Shown here: in pieces, positions 9,356 to 19,472 of the stretch
Layout: each line of letters opens with the position of its first letter
How positions within the stretch are numbered: the stretch's first letter is position 1
Assembly: GCF_016405885.1 (NCBI RefSeq)
Contig: NZ_JAEKGC010000016.1
Coordinates: 1 to 64,000 of the forward strand
Origin: Arthrobacter sp. MSA 4-2
GTDB lineage: Bacteria; Actinomycetota; Actinomycetes; Actinomycetales; Micrococcaceae
Direction of reading: 5' to 3'
DNA: 64,000 nt
Notes under the pieces: model-generated
What the model saw: the letters and a program-made list of their open reading frames with translations, nothing else
The model's database searches: none
Told to the model about the DNA's origin: nothing
Translations under genes and position numbers: made by a program

Positions 9356-12300
9356 TCAGGCCTCGAGCAGGCCCCGGATGTCCTCGGCGGTGAGCGCCGA
9401 GCTGAACACGGCGTCGTCGTCCATGACGGAGTTGAAAAGCTGGGCCTTCTGCTCCTTGAGCTTCATCACCTTCTCCTCGATGGTGCCCTTGGAGACCATC
9501 CGGTAGACCATGACGTTCTTCGTCTGCCCGATCCGGTGGGTCCGGTCGACCGCCTGCGCCTCGCTGGCCGGGTTCCACCAGGGGTCCAGGAGGAAGCAGT
9601 AGTCGGCCTCGGTCAGGTTGAGGCCGAAACCACCGGCCTTCAGGCTGATCAGGAACACCGGCGCCGAACCCTCCTTGAACCTGTCGATCACCTCTCCCCG
9701 GCTGCGCGTCGAGCCGTCGAGATAGGCGTACTCGATCCCGCGGGCCTCGAGCTGTTGGGCGGCCTTCTTCAGGTAGGAGGTGAACTGGCTGAACACCAGG
9801 GCGCGGTGGCCCTCGGCAAGGACGTCCTCGAGCTGTTCGAAGAGCACATCAAGCTTGGCCGAGGGAACATCCGCGTGGTCGGGGTCAACGAGGGAGGCGT
9901 CGAGGCTCAGCATGCGGAGCAGCGTCAGCGACCGGAACACGATCATGCGGTTGCTGTTGAGGTCATCGATGAGGCCCAGCAGCTTCTGCCGTTCCCGCTG
10001 GAGGTAGGTCGAATAGATGTGGCGGTGCTCCGGGGTGAGCTCGACCTCGAGGACCTGCTCCTGCTTCGGCGGCAGGTCGGAGGCGACGGCCTCCTTGGTG
10101 CGGCGCATCATCAGGGGGCGGATGCGCCGGCGCAGCCGCGCCAGCGGTCGGTTGTCGCCGATCTTCTCGATGGGTGTGCGGTAGTCCTCGGTGAACCGGC
10201 GAGCCGAGGGGAACAGCCCGGGGGCGACGATATTGAACATCGCCCACAGTTCCATCAGGTTGTTCTCCATGGGCGTGCCCGTGATCGCCAGCTTGAAGGG
10301 TGCGGCGAAGTCCTTGGCGGCCTGGTGGACCTTCGAGGTGCGGTTCTTGACGAACTGCGCCTCATCGAGGATCAGCCCGGCCCACTCGGTTTCCGAGTAC
10401 GCGTCAAGGTCGAGCCGGAACAGGGTGTAGGAGGTCACGACGACGTCGGCGCCGCGCACCTGCTCGCGGATCGGCACCCCGGAGGCGCCCTGGGTGTCGG
10501 TGATGCCGACGACGTGGAGCCCGGGGGTGAAGCGGTGGGTCTCGTTGATCCAGTTCGGCACCACGGAGGTCGGCGCCACGATGAGGAAGGGCGCGTGCGG
10601 CCCGCCGGTTTCATGGGCGTGCTGGATCAGGGTCAGGGCCTGAAGGGTCTTACCGAGGCCCATGTCGTCAGCGAGCACACCACCGAGCTGATGCCGCCAG
10701 AGGAAGGCGAGCCAGTTGAAGCCTTCCTTCTGGTAGGGCCGCAGTTCGGCCTTGACCCCCAGGGGAAGCTCGACCGGTGCCAGGTCGGGAAGCTCGAGCA
10801 GCCCGGCGACGGCGTTCCGCCAGGACTCGGCCTGCTCCGTCTCATCGGCAAGGTCTTCGAACTCGGCCCACAGCCCGGCCTGGTAACGGCTGATCTGGAA
10901 CCCGGTCTCCCACTCCGTGAGGCCGCGTGCCTCCTCGATGAGTTCGCGCAGCTGGTCGAAGACGGGCTGCTGGAGGGACAGGTAGCTGTTGTCGACGAGC
11001 TTGAGCTTCGTCCGGCCCTGCGCCAGGGCGCGGAAGATGTGGTCGAAGGGAATCTTGCGCCCGCTGACCGTCACCATCACGCCCAGGTCGAACCAGTCCC
11101 GGTCCTCCGTCTCGACGGTGCTGATGACCAGCTGCGGGGTCTCGGTCAGGTGCTCGTAGTCGGGTTTCTCCCCGACGACGTCGACCTCGAGGCCCGGTTC
11201 GGCCTCGATCCGCGGCAGCACCGACTCGGTGAACTCCACGGCCTGCATGTCTTCGAGGGTGGTCTTCCGCAGCGGCAGCGGGCTGAGCAGGGCCCGGGCG
11301 GCCGCCTCCAGGACGTCCTCGGCGTCGGGGTCGCGGTAGCCGTCAGCGGCGGCCGGGCCGCCGCCCAGGGGGTGGCGCTGCGCGGCGGTGCCGAAGTTGT
11401 ACCGGAAGTCCCAGGAGAGGGTCACCGCGCCGTCGGGCCGGTAGGCGGTGGTGAGGACGAGCGCCGGCGGCTGGACCTCGGGCAGGTCCACGCTTCCATC
11501 GCTGCTGGCCACCTTGAGCGACCGGCTGAGGCGGGGGTAGTACTCCTCAAGGAAGATTGATGTCTCCCCAGCCGGGATGAGGACCGGGCGGGCGCGGCGG
11601 AGCAGTTCAAGGTCCTGCCCGCTGAGCTTCTTGCCGGTCGGGGCGAGGGTGATTGTCGTGTCCGGCGCCACCGTGTAGATCCCGTGGTCGCTGATGACGT
11701 GGGCGGTCTCCGGCGGGTGGATCCGCCCATCGATCTCCAGGACGGGGGAGAGCTGCACTGCGGCGTCGGCCGTCGCCGTCGCGTCGAGGCGCAGGGTGGC
11801 CCGGTGGGCGAGGACGACGGTTACCGACTTCTTCGATCCGACGAACTCGATGCCGAGCCGCCCGGCTTCCTCGAGGAGGTGCCAGAGCAGGGGATTGCTG
11901 AAGTCGTCGAGGTACAGCCACGAGTCGTTATTGCCGAAGTAGTTGACGCCGGTGCCCCGGTGCAGGGCAGGGAACTGGGAGAACCAGCGGTGCTGGTCCG
12001 GGTCGAGCCGCAAACCGTAGGTCTGGTAGCTGATGCTTCCCCACGAGAGGTTGTTCTTGACCCACTTGCCCTTGGAGTTCTGGCTCACGGGCCGGACCCC
12101 CAGCCGGGCATTGAGGGTGCGCAGGCCCTGCCGGTCGGCGGCCGATCCCCAGCGCTGGACCGCCACCTCGGGGGTGCGCACCTCGAACTGCAGACCCAGT
12201 GGCGTCGTCGGCGCTGCGGGAACCTCGGCGGTGCCCGGGGCCGGGGCGAGCAGTTCGCTCAGCGAGGCCTGCCAGCCCGCCGCCGGCCGCGGAGGCGGCG

Positions 12301-12637
12301 GTGCCGCAGAGGTCTCCTGGCGGGCCAGGAGGTGCTCGGTGTTGCTCTGGAGGGCGGTGGCGGCAACATGCTTGCAGTCCGAGCCGACCGGGCAGCTGCA
12401 GAAGTTTTCGAGCGGACGGAAGCGGCCGTCACCCTTGAGGCCGAGGCGCAGCTTGGTGCGGTACTCGGTGGGCGCGCTTCCCCGCACCCGGCCGGTGAGG
12501 ATCTTCGCGCTCGCGTCCCAGGCGAGGGAACTGACGGCGCCGTCCTTGGCATAGACCTGTCCGCGTTGGAACGAGGCACCGCCCACGATGCGGATGATGT
12601 CGGTGACATCGATCAGGGGGTGGGACGAAGAGGGCAT
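9356..12637 (-). CDS. SNF2-family DEAD/DEAH helicase with SWIM zinc finger
   Basis: This 1093-residue RapA/SNF2-type ATPase has three parts. Near the N-terminus is a SWIM zinc finger with Cys80, Cys82, Cys88 and His90 (FCSCPVGSDCKH). A long central region of about 500 residues has no motif I recognise. The C-terminal SF2 motor carries ADDMGLGKTLQAL (around 660), the DEAQ box in ILDEAQFVKN, TGTPMENN, and the late motifs FSQFTSY, LDGSTRSR and DRTHRIGQ. Such proteins remodel nucleic acid-protein complexes and in bacteria are linked to transcription or repair. The ATG start at 12637 is divergent from the antiporter gene, with about 180 bp between them. Confidence 0.94.
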   Translation of the reverse strand: MPSSSHPLIDVTDIIRIVGGASFQRGQVYAKDGAVSSLAWDASAKILTGRVRGSAPTEYRTKLRLGLKGDGRFRPLENFCSCPVGSDCKHVAATALQSNTEHLLARQETSAAPPPPRPAAGWQASLSELLAPAPGTAEVPAAPTTPLGLQFEVRTPEVAVQRWGSAADRQGLRTLNARLGVRPVSQNSKGKWVKNNLSWGSISYQTYGLRLDPDQHRWFSQFPALHRGTGVNYFGNNDSWLYLDDFSNPLLWHLLEEAGRLGIEFVGSKKSVTVVLAHRATLRLDATATADAAVQLSPVLEIDGRIHPPETAHVISDHGIYTVAPDTTITLAPTGKKLSGQDLELLRRARPVLIPAGETSIFLEEYYPRLSRSLKVASSDGSVDLPEVQPPALVLTTAYRPDGAVTLSWDFRYNFGTAAQRHPLGGGPAAADGYRDPDAEDVLEAAARALLSPLPLRKTTLEDMQAVEFTESVLPRIEAEPGLEVDVVGEKPDYEHLTETPQLVISTVETEDRDWFDLGVMVTVSGRKIPFDHIFRALAQGRTKLKLVDNSYLSLQQPVFDQLRELIEEARGLTEWETGFQISRYQAGLWAEFEDLADETEQAESWRNAVAGLLELPDLAPVELPLGVKAELRPYQKEGFNWLAFLWRHQLGGVLADDMGLGKTLQALTLIQHAHETGGPHAPFLIVAPTSVVPNWINETHRFTPGLHVVGITDTQGASGVPIREQVRGADVVVTSYTLFRLDLDAYSETEWAGLILDEAQFVKNRTSKVHQAAKDFAAPFKLAITGTPMENNLMELWAMFNIVAPGLFPSARRFTEDYRTPIEKIGDNRPLARLRRRIRPLMMRRTKEAVASDLPPKQEQVLEVELTPEHRHIYSTYLQRERQKLLGLIDDLNSNRMIVFRSLTLLRMLSLDASLVDPDHADVPSAKLDVLFEQLEDVLAEGHRALVFSQFTSYLKKAAQQLEARGIEYAYLDGSTRSRGEVIDRFKEGSAPVFLISLKAGGFGLNLTEADYCFLLDPWWNPASEAQAVDRTHRIGQTKNVMVYRMVSKGTIEEKVMKLKEQKAQLFNSVMDDDAVFSSALTAEDIRGLLEA

Positions 12638-12818
12638 ACTTTCATGCTCTCACGCGGCGGCTGCGCACCGTGCCCGGGAGGCGGTGCTGTCCGCTGTCGG
12701 CCATACCGTCCGCCGGGCGGAACTCCAACCGGCGGGGACCGGCCGGGTTCCGGTACCCGGTGCACCGGTGCAGCACGTAAGGTACGAAAGGGGCTGTCCG
12801 ACGTCTTCCTGAGAAAGG

Positions 12819-14129
12819 GTGCCGGTGTTCGAAGCGCCGAGTTTTATCTACGCTGCCGCCGGGCTCGCGGTTTTTGCCGCCGCCCTGCTGCCCCGCCTCC
12901 TGATGCGGGCGCCCATCTCCATGCCCATGGTGTTCCTTGGGGCCGGGGTGCTTGCGTTCTCCCTGATCGAAACGCTGCCCACCCCCGACCCTGTGGCCCA
13001 CGGTGACTTCACCACGCACCTCGCCGAGGTCTGCGTCATCATCTCCCTCATGGGTGCAGGGCTCGCCCTGGACCGCAGGGTGGGCAGGAAGCGGTGGGCC
13101 ACCACCTGGCGCCTGCTGGGCATCGCCATGCCGCTGTGCATTGTGGGTCTGATGCTCCTCGGCCTCTGGGTGCTGGGCCTGGGAATCGCCGCGGCGCTTC
13201 TTGTCGCCGCGGCCCTCGCACCCACCGACCCGGTGCTCGCCTCGGAGGTACAGGTGGGCGAACCGTCCGAATCGGAGGAGGATCTCGGCGGCGAGGACGA
13301 GGTGCGCTTCGGGCTCACCTCCGAGGCGGGCCTCAACGACGGTCTTGCCTTCCCCTTCGTCTATCTCGCGATCGCCATCAGCCTCGTGGGGGCGGCACCC
13401 GGCGCGTGGTTCCCCGAGTGGATCGCGCTGGACGTGGCGTGGCGCCTGGGCATCGGCTGCCTCTTCGGGTTCGGCATGGGCAAGCTGCTTGGACGGTTGT
13501 TCTTCTCGGCCCGGATCGAAACCGTCCGGCTGGCGAACCACTCCGAAGGGTTCGTGGCGCTGGCGGCGACCTTCCTGACCTACGGCCTCACCGAACTCGC
13601 CGAGGGGTACGGCTTCATCGCCGTCTTCGTCTGCGCCGTCACCATCCGCGCTGCTGAGCAGACAAGCGGCTACCACGGTATCCTTCACAGCTACATCGAG
13701 CAGCTCGAACGGCTGCTCACGGTTGTGGTGCTCGTCCTCCTCGGGGGAGCCATCTCCCGCGGCCTGCTGATGGGCCTCACCTGGCGGGAGATCCTCGTCG
13801 CGGTCCTGTTCCTCCTCGTGATCCGTCCCGTTGCCGCCTGGGTCAGCCTCGCCCGCGGACGCACCGGGCTCTGGGAGCGGGGCGTACTTTCATTCTTCGG
13901 TGTCCGCGGCATCGGCTCGATCTACTACCTGGGGTACGCGCTGTCGAAGGGAGAATTCGACGCCGAGGAAGCCTCGCTGTGGCGGATCGTGGCGCTGGTG
14001 ATCTGCATGTCCATCGTGCTTCACGGAATGACCGCCGCCCCGGTGATCAATGCGCTCGACCGTGCGCGCAAACGCAAGGCGGTGCGGGTCAGCGGCGACG
14101 AGGGACAGGCGCCAAAAACGCCGATCTAG
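12819..14129 (+). CDS. Na+/H+ (cation/proton) antiporter, CPA1/NhaP type
   Basis: This 436-residue polytopic membrane protein has about 12-13 helices. The central motifs are diagnostic for CPA1 exchangers: APTDPVLASEVQVG and SEAGLNDGLAFPFVYL, the latter carrying the conserved Asn-Asp pair involved in ion binding. An acidic cytoplasmic loop (EPSESEEDLGGEDE) separates them. It should exchange Na+ or K+ for protons across the membrane and support pH and salt tolerance. Translation starts at GTG 12819 after a GAGAAAGG box, and a second in-frame GTG lies two codons later. It is divergent from the SNF2 gene and appears monocistronic. Confidence 0.93.
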   Translation: MPVFEAPSFIYAAAGLAVFAAALLPRLLMRAPISMPMVFLGAGVLAFSLIETLPTPDPVAHGDFTTHLAEVCVIISLMGAGLALDRRVGRKRWATTWRLLGIAMPLCIVGLMLLGLWVLGLGIAAALLVAAALAPTDPVLASEVQVGEPSESEEDLGGEDEVRFGLTSEAGLNDGLAFPFVYLAIAISLVGAAPGAWFPEWIALDVAWRLGIGCLFGFGMGKLLGRLFFSARIETVRLANHSEGFVALAATFLTYGLTELAEGYGFIAVFVCAVTIRAAEQTSGYHGILHSYIEQLERLLTVVVLVLLGGAISRGLLMGLTWREILVAVLFLLVIRPVAAWVSLARGRTGLWERGVLSFFGVRGIGSIYYLGYALSKGEFDAEEASLWRIVALVICMSIVLHGMTAAPVINALDRARKRKAVRVSGDEGQAPKTPI

Positions 14130-14253
14130 TCCGCCGGGTCAGAGGGCGCCCGAAATAAGTGGCCCGTTTCTGCCGTTGCCTACTGCATACCCGGTCCGGT
14201 GATGGCCGGGACGCGAGATAGCACAGCGCGCCACTTCTGGGAAGGCTTTTCTC

Positions 14254-15246
14254 TTGATCTCTGTTCCTTTGTCCATCCTCGACCTGGCACACATCCCGAG
14301 GGGAGGCACGGCTGCCGGAAGCCTCGCCTCGAGCGTGCGGCTGGCGCAGAGCGCGGAGAAGTGGGGGTACCGGAGGATCTGGTACGCCGAGCACCACAAC
14401 CTGAGCAGCATCGCCTCCTCCGCGACAAGCGTGCTGATCGCCCACGTCGCCGCGGCCACCACCAGCATCCGGTTGGGATCCGGCGGAATCATGCTGCCGA
14501 ACCATTCACCCCTGACGATCGCCGAACAGTTCGGGACCCTCGAGACGCTCCACCCGGGCCGGATCGACCTCGGCCTGGGCCGCGCACCGGGAAGTGACGG
14601 GAACACGATGCGGGCCCTGCGCCGCGATCCCGCCGCCGCCGACACATTCCCGCAGGACGTCCTCGAACTCCAGGGCTACCTCTCCGGTGATACGCGCATC
14701 CCGGGAGTCCACGCCACGCCCGGACGCGGGACGAACGTTCCCCTGTACATCCTTGGATCCTCGCTGTTCGGGGCGGGCCTCGCCGCGGCACTTGGGCTGC
14801 CCTACGCATTCGCCTCCCACTTCGCCCCGGCGGCGCTCCGGGAGGCTGTGGCGTTGTACCGGCGGGAATTTCAGCCCTCCGCCCAGCTCGAGCAGCCCCA
14901 CGTCATCGCCGGCCTCAATGTTCTTGCGGCCGATACCGAGGATGAGGCGCAGGACCAGTTCCGAGAGGGCCAGCGGAGGATGGCCGAGCTGCTGCTCGGC
15001 CGCGGCCGTGCCTTCACCCCGGAGGAGGCCGATGCGCTCCTTGCCTCTCCGGGAGGCCAGCAGGTGGCGCAGATGTTCACCTACTCGGCCGTGGGGACCC
15101 CGCCCCAGGTGCAGGACTACCTCGAAGGCTTCACCAAGCACGCCGATGCCGATGAACTGATTATCGCCACGAGGGCGAGTTCCGAAGCGGCCTGGCTGCG
15201 CTCTTTCGAGCTGGTTGCAGGCCTTGCGCGGCCGGTGGCCGCCTGA
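14254..15246 (+). CDS. LLM-class flavin-dependent oxidoreductase (MsnO8-like)
   Basis: This 330-residue luciferase-like monooxygenase begins [15 protein letters not shown], followed by the conserved [26 protein letters not shown] and [13 protein letters not shown] blocks of the MsnO8 subgroup. It probably uses reduced FMN or F420 to oxidise a small molecule; the substrate is unknown. The start is a TTG at 14254 with a GAAGG box upstream; no ATG or GTG in frame fits the conserved N-terminus better. It stands alone between the antiporter and cspA and differs clearly from the two CE1758-type LLM proteins at 22 kb and 31 kb. Confidence 0.88.
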   Translation: MISVPLSILDLAHIPRGGTAAGSLASSVRLAQSAEKWGYRRIWYAEHHNLSSIASSATSVLIAHVAAATTSIRLGSGGIMLPNHSPLTIAEQFGTLETLHPGRIDLGLGRAPGSDGNTMRALRRDPAAADTFPQDVLELQGYLSGDTRIPGVHATPGRGTNVPLYILGSSLFGAGLAAALGLPYAFASHFAPAALREAVALYRREFQPSAQLEQPHVIAGLNVLAADTEDEAQDQFREGQRRMAELLLGRGRAFTPEEADALLASPGGQQVAQMFTYSAVGTPPQVQDYLEGFTKHADADELIIATRASSEAAWLRSFELVAGLARPVAA

Positions 15247-15461
15247 GGCCCAAATATTTATAGAGAAGGTTTCGATTCCTGCTTGCCATCACCCATGGTG
15301 GTGCTGTTAGGTTGGTAACGGTTGTAGTGTTGCGCATTTGTATTTCACGTGGTGTAGCTCCTCGGGGCCCACGCCGCATCTCTGAAAGAGCGGACAAGCA
15401 CGCCGCGACTGGGGCTTTCCGAAAGTCGGAAGGCGTCTGAATTTCAGAAGGATAAACAAAA
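15247..15461 (+). promoter_or_regulatory. Long leader region in front of the cold-shock gene
   Basis: This 215-bp non-coding stretch is less GC-rich than its surroundings, with AAATATTTATA near 15253, and ends in AGAAGGA about nine bases before the cspA ATG. Cold-shock genes often have a long untranslated leader that folds differently in the cold. I cannot fix the transcription start, so the leader length is an inference. Confidence 0.45.
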
Positions 15462-15665
15462 ATGGCAACAGGTACCGTGAAGTGGTTCAACGCTGAAAAG
15501 GGCTTCGGCTTCATCGCCCCCGACGACGGAAGCGCAGATGTGTTCGCACACTTCTCCGCCATCAATGCCAGCGGCTACCGCTCGCTTGATGAGAACCAGA
15601 AGGTTAGCTTCGACACCGAGCAGGGCCCCAAGGGTCCCCAGGCGTCAAACATCCAGCCTCTCTAA
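15462..15665 (+). CDS. cspA: Cold-shock protein (CspA family)
   Basis: This 67-residue single OB-fold protein binds single-stranded RNA and DNA and acts as an RNA chaperone, in the cold or during growth. Both nucleic-acid-binding motifs are intact: RNP1 as KGFGFI and RNP2 as DVFAHF, after the family opening [14 protein letters not shown]. Length is exactly as expected. A strong AGAAGGA ribosome-binding site precedes it and a perfect terminator follows 12 bp after the stop, so it is an independent single-gene unit. Confidence 0.98.
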   Translation: MATGTVKWFNAEKGFGFIAPDDGSADVFAHFSAINASGYRSLDENQKVSFDTEQGPKGPQASNIQPL

Positions 15666-15676
15666 GGTCCGGATCT

Positions 15677-15710
15677 AAGGCAGGGCGGGATTTTCCCGCC
15701 CTGCCTTTGT
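15677..15710 (+). terminator. Rho-independent terminator of cspA
   Basis: A perfect 14-bp stem (15677-15690 with 15694-15707) closes a TTT loop. The stem is GC-rich (GGCAGGGCGGGA) and is followed by TGTTT. It begins 12 bp after the cspA stop and reads on +. Confidence 0.93.
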
Positions 15711-15769
15711 TTAACCCCTTTTCGGGTCCGAGGTGCCGGATTGAGCGTCGAAGATGCCTAGGGCCCGGC

Positions 15770-18700
15770 TCAGGCCCCGCCGGCGCACAGGCCAATGAAC
15801 GCGCCGAGCTCCTCGAGCGCCTGCGGACGCGGGGGGACGTGATGGGTGAGCCCCGGCGCGCGGACGATCACGGCACGCCACTGCCCCCGTGACACTGCCA
15901 CGTTGATGCGGTTGCGGCTGAGCAGGAACTCAATTCCCCGGGGCGCCTCGGCGGCACTCGAGCAGGCCATTGACACGATCACGACGGCCGCCTCCTGGCC
16001 CTGGAACTTATCCACCGTTCCCACCCGCACCCCCGGGTAGCCCGCGGCGTCGAGCGTGGTCCGGATCAGCTGGACCTGCGCGTTGTAGGCAGCGACGACG
16101 AGGAGGTCCGCCTCCCGCAGGGGCCGCGCTCCGGCGCCCTCGCCCGGGGTCCAGTCCCGGCCGAGGTGCCGCACGACCTGCGCGAGCACCTCCGCCGCCT
16201 CCTCCGGGGAGAAGGTACTCCGCCGCTCGGTGTGCTCCACCAGGACGCATTCGACGCCCGGGGCGAGTCCGTCGAGGTTCCGGAGTGCGGCCGACGGCGT
16301 GGATTCGAGCCGTCGATCGTAGGAGAGCCGGGAGACAAAGGCGCACAGCGCCGGATGCATCCGCCAGCTGTCGGCGAGGAAATACCCGAACCGCCCGGGG
16401 AGCGTCGCGTGCCCGTCGGAAAGCCAGCCGAGGGCCGATTCGTGAACCGGTTCGGGGTGGCTGCCCTGGGTGACCTGGGGGAGCTGCTGCGGATCGCCGA
16501 GCAGCAGCAGCCGCCGGGCCGAGCGTGCCACCGCGAGCGTGTTGGCAAGGGAGAACTGGCCGGCCTCATCGATGACCAGGAGGTCGAGCGAGCCCGCCGG
16601 AACCTTGCTGCCGGTCATCGTCCAGGCCGTGCCGCCGACCAGACAGCCGGCGCCCTCCTGGAGCAACGCGGCGACGCCGTCGTCGGTGGTGTTCGGCCAG
16701 GGAGCAGCGGGATCCGCCGTCTTCTTCGCGACCCTCTCCGGGGGCACCCCGGCCCGGAGCGCGGCTCTCAGCAGGTTTTCGACGACGGCGTGGGACTGGG
16801 CGACGACGCCGACCTTCCAGCCGCCGGCGACGAGCCGGGTGATCACCGCCGCGCCAACGAAGGTCTTCCCGGTTCCCGGCGGTCCCTGGACGGCCAGGTA
16901 GGACGAGTCGAGCCGTTCGACCGCCGCGGTGATGGCGTCGGCATACCCGGTGGGCCCGGGAAGGGCCGGAGGGAGCACACCGCTGGTCAGCCGCGGTGGA
17001 GTCCTGCGGAGCAGGTCAAGGCCGGGCCCGTGGGGGAGATCGGGAAGGGTCGAGCCGGCCTCGGCGGCCACGGCCAGCAGGGCCGCCTCAATGGAGGGAG
17101 TGCGGATGGGCTGGTCCGGGGCCAGCGCCGCGGGCAGGAACGGGTGGGCGGGCGCGCCGGCCCGCAGCCGTTCCTCGAGGAGGATCACGTCCTTCCCACC
17201 GTCGGTTCCGGCAGTGAGCACCTTCGCGCCGAACCACCCGCCCCGCCCCGAGTCCGCGGAGTCGACCCCATTGGGCAGGGGCTCCTCGTACACGCTGAAC
17301 CAGGTCGAGTCCTTCCGGAAGTCCGAACCCTCGGGAAGGACCCCGGTGAGGCGGAGGGTCCGGGAGAGGGAGCGGGCGCGCGGGGTGCGCAGCGCCCAGT
17401 CCGTCTCCACCTCGACGGACTCGGGAAGGAACATGTCCCGGGCCTGCGTCCAGTTCTCGGGCGGGGTGGCGAGCCGGTCGAAGTGCTCCCACCAGAACTG
17501 CTTGCGCTCGCGCCGGTGATAGCCCACGGCCGCCGCCACCATCGCCACGGCGCGATCATCCGGACCCTGCGCTGCCGCCGGGAGGGAGCCGAGGTACGCC
17601 AGCAGCTGCGCCTCCTCCGGCTGCGGCTCGGATGCAGTGCGCTCGCGTTCCGGCGGGTCCGCCGAAGCGGGCCCGATCCCGCGTTCGCCGGCCCGCTCGA
17701 GGAGCCAGTTGCGCAGGTGCAGGGTGGAGCGGCAGTCGTACTCGTTGTAGTCCCGGATGCCGGCGAGCAGTTCGGCGGCCCGAGCATCGTCACCGGCGTC
17801 GCGGGCCGCGCAGTACTCGGAGTAGGCGACGACTGAGGCCCCGGCGTCGGTGATCGCTCCGGTTCGGAGGTCGGCCCCCATATAGAGGGGTTCGAGGGCC
17901 TTGATGCTGTAGGACTTCTCCGAGATGCGCAGGCTGCGCCGAACGACTTCGTAGAGGTCGATCAGCACGCCCTCGCGCAGCAGGGTGTCCACCGCGTCCT
18001 CCCCGAGAATGTGGGTCATCGACAGCCGGCGCAGGGCGCTCTTCTCATAGGCCGCGTAGTGGTAGATGTGGAGGCCTGGATATCGTGCGCGGCGCTCGGC
18101 GACATAGTCGAGGAAGCTGCTGAAGGCCGTCCGCTCTTCCGCCCGCGAGTGGGCCCAGAACGCCCGGAACGGCGGCTTTGAACCGGCCTCCCGGGCATTC
18201 TCGACGACGCCGAAAAGGTACTCGATCCCCCAGGATCCCGTTCCAGGGTCCTGCCACAGCGGGTCCCCCTCGAAGTCGAAGAAGATGTCCCCCTCGTCGG
18301 GCGGGGGCAGCAGGCCCAGGGCGTGGCCGGGCAGGACCTTGTACCCAAGGCGCCGGGACCTGCCGTCGGCACCGGTGTAGTCGACGCCGCCGTCGGCCTG
18401 CTCAATGCCCGTCTGCATCCGGGCCTGGTCGCGCAGCCGCGCGAGGGCCGGGGCGCCGCCGGCCGCTTCGCTCGCCGCAAGCTGGTCGATCGTGGAGATG
18501 CCTGCTTTCCGCAGTTCGGCGCGCTGTGCGAGGCTCAGGTTCGCCACGAGCAGCAGATCCCGCGTGAACTCCACCATCTGCTGGCAGTAGTCGCACCGGC
18601 CGCAGGCGGTATGGCCCGGGCCGTCCCATTCGACGGGGTGGGGCTGGGCGCGGTGCGCCGCCAGGAGGTCAAGGAATCGTGCCCGGCGTTCCCGGTAGAC

Positions 18701-19297
18701 CGGGATGAGATCGTCGAGGCTGTGGACGCTTGACGTGCTGTCGCCGAGGACGAGGGTCACCTGGGGCGCCGGGGTGAGCCCGGCGCGCAGCAGCTGGTCG
18801 CCGTAGGCTGCAAGCTGCAGCAGGGCGCCGACCTTCGCGTGCCGGGCGAGCTTGGTGTCCCACACCGCATAGCCCTCACCGGTGTGCACCAGGAAGTCGG
18901 AGCGGCCGTGGAACACTCCGTCGAAGAAGGAGGCCTGGAACACGACCCCGGCCCCGGCGCGCAGGGCACCCAACGATTCCTCATGCTTCGCCGTCAGGGT
19001 GGCGCGGTCCATGGTGGCCGCCGGAACCACCTCGTACACGCCGCCCGGGTTTCCGGGGGAGTACGTGCCGAGTTCGGCGGTGAACTTCTCGAGGACCCGG
19101 TGCTCGTGCACATCGCCCAGGGCCGCGGCGCGCTGAAGCATCTCATCGGCGGCGAAGGTGGCCGGCGGAGTGCGGCCGAGTTTCTCATCGAGGATCCGCA
19201 GGACGCGGTACTCGCACTCGGCGGCGTTGACAAGGTCGCTCGCCGAGAACACGAGGTCGGCCCCGGCGTCCGGTGCGGCGTTTTCAAGCAGGAACAC
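15770..19297 (-). CDS. Fusion of Cas4/RecB-like nuclease, DEDD exonuclease and SF1 helicase (TM0106 family)
   Basis: This protein of about 1175 residues carries three nucleic-acid-processing modules. The N-terminal RecB-like nuclease has one Cys (28) and a CxxCxxC group (Cys232, 235, 238), the pattern of a Cas4/AddB-type Fe-S cluster. The middle is an RNase H-like DEDD exonuclease (YprB type), with FFDFEGDP around 340, YHYAAYEKSALRRL and YNEYDCRSTLHL around 517. The C-terminal third is a Upf1-like SF1 helicase with GPPGTGKTF (about 804), LVIDEAGQF (about 909) and late motifs through VDKFQGQEAAVVIVSM and ISRNRINVAVSRG-like text. I chose GTG 19297, preceded by GGGAGG, over an upstream extension. 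The role is probably DNA repair. Confidence 0.9.
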   Translation of the reverse strand: MFLLENAAPDAGADLVFSASDLVNAAECEYRVLRILDEKLGRTPPATFAADEMLQRAAALGDVHEHRVLEKFTAELGTYSPGNPGGVYEVVPAATMDRATLTAKHEESLGALRAGAGVVFQASFFDGVFHGRSDFLVHTGEGYAVWDTKLARHAKVGALLQLAAYGDQLLRAGLTPAPQVTLVLGDSTSSVHSLDDLIPVYRERRARFLDLLAAHRAQPHPVEWDGPGHTACGRCDYCQQMVEFTRDLLLVANLSLAQRAELRKAGISTIDQLAASEAAGGAPALARLRDQARMQTGIEQADGGVDYTGADGRSRRLGYKVLPGHALGLLPPPDEGDIFFDFEGDPLWQDPGTGSWGIEYLFGVVENAREAGSKPPFRAFWAHSRAEERTAFSSFLDYVAERRARYPGLHIYHYAAYEKSALRRLSMTHILGEDAVDTLLREGVLIDLYEVVRRSLRISEKSYSIKALEPLYMGADLRTGAITDAGASVVAYSEYCAARDAGDDARAAELLAGIRDYNEYDCRSTLHLRNWLLERAGERGIGPASADPPERERTASEPQPEEAQLLAYLGSLPAAAQGPDDRAVAMVAAAVGYHRRERKQFWWEHFDRLATPPENWTQARDMFLPESVEVETDWALRTPRARSLSRTLRLTGVLPEGSDFRKDSTWFSVYEEPLPNGVDSADSGRGGWFGAKVLTAGTDGGKDVILLEERLRAGAPAHPFLPAALAPDQPIRTPSIEAALLAVAAEAGSTLPDLPHGPGLDLLRRTPPRLTSGVLPPALPGPTGYADAITAAVERLDSSYLAVQGPPGTGKTFVGAAVITRLVAGGWKVGVVAQSHAVVENLLRAALRAGVPPERVAKKTADPAAPWPNTTDDGVAALLQEGAGCLVGGTAWTMTGSKVPAGSLDLLVIDEAGQFSLANTLAVARSARRLLLLGDPQQLPQVTQGSHPEPVHESALGWLSDGHATLPGRFGYFLADSWRMHPALCAFVSRLSYDRRLESTPSAALRNLDGLAPGVECVLVEHTERRSTFSPEEAAEVLAQVVRHLGRDWTPGEGAGARPLREADLLVVAAYNAQVQLIRTTLDAAGYPGVRVGTVDKFQGQEAAVVIVSMACSSAAEAPRGIEFLLSRNRINVAVSRGQWRAVIVRAPGLTHHVPPRPQALEELGAFIGLCAGGA

Positions 19298-19472
19298 TGG
19301 GCCTCCCGGCGGCTGGGCGATCAGCAACAATCTACCAAGGGGGATGCGGTAGCGTGGAAGGGCCTGTTTACCCTTCGGATGTTGCCGGCCCCGAGGCGCT
19401 GCCACCAGCAGTTGCGGTGCGCCTGCCGCCCTTTACCGGCTCCGCCCGAACGTCCACTTTCTTTGGAGATCC

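Noticed and set aside
9134-11560. An 808-codon open frame on + opposite the SNF2 helicase gene
   Set aside because: It lies entirely antisense to a gene with clear helicase motifs, and its translation is rich in Gly, Val, Asp, Arg and His without any family motif. Long antisense frames are expected in high-GC DNA with strong third-position bias.
16166-17836. A 556-codon open frame on + inside the nuclease-helicase gene
   Set aside because: It is antisense to the helicase motifs, with composition typical of a shadow frame.
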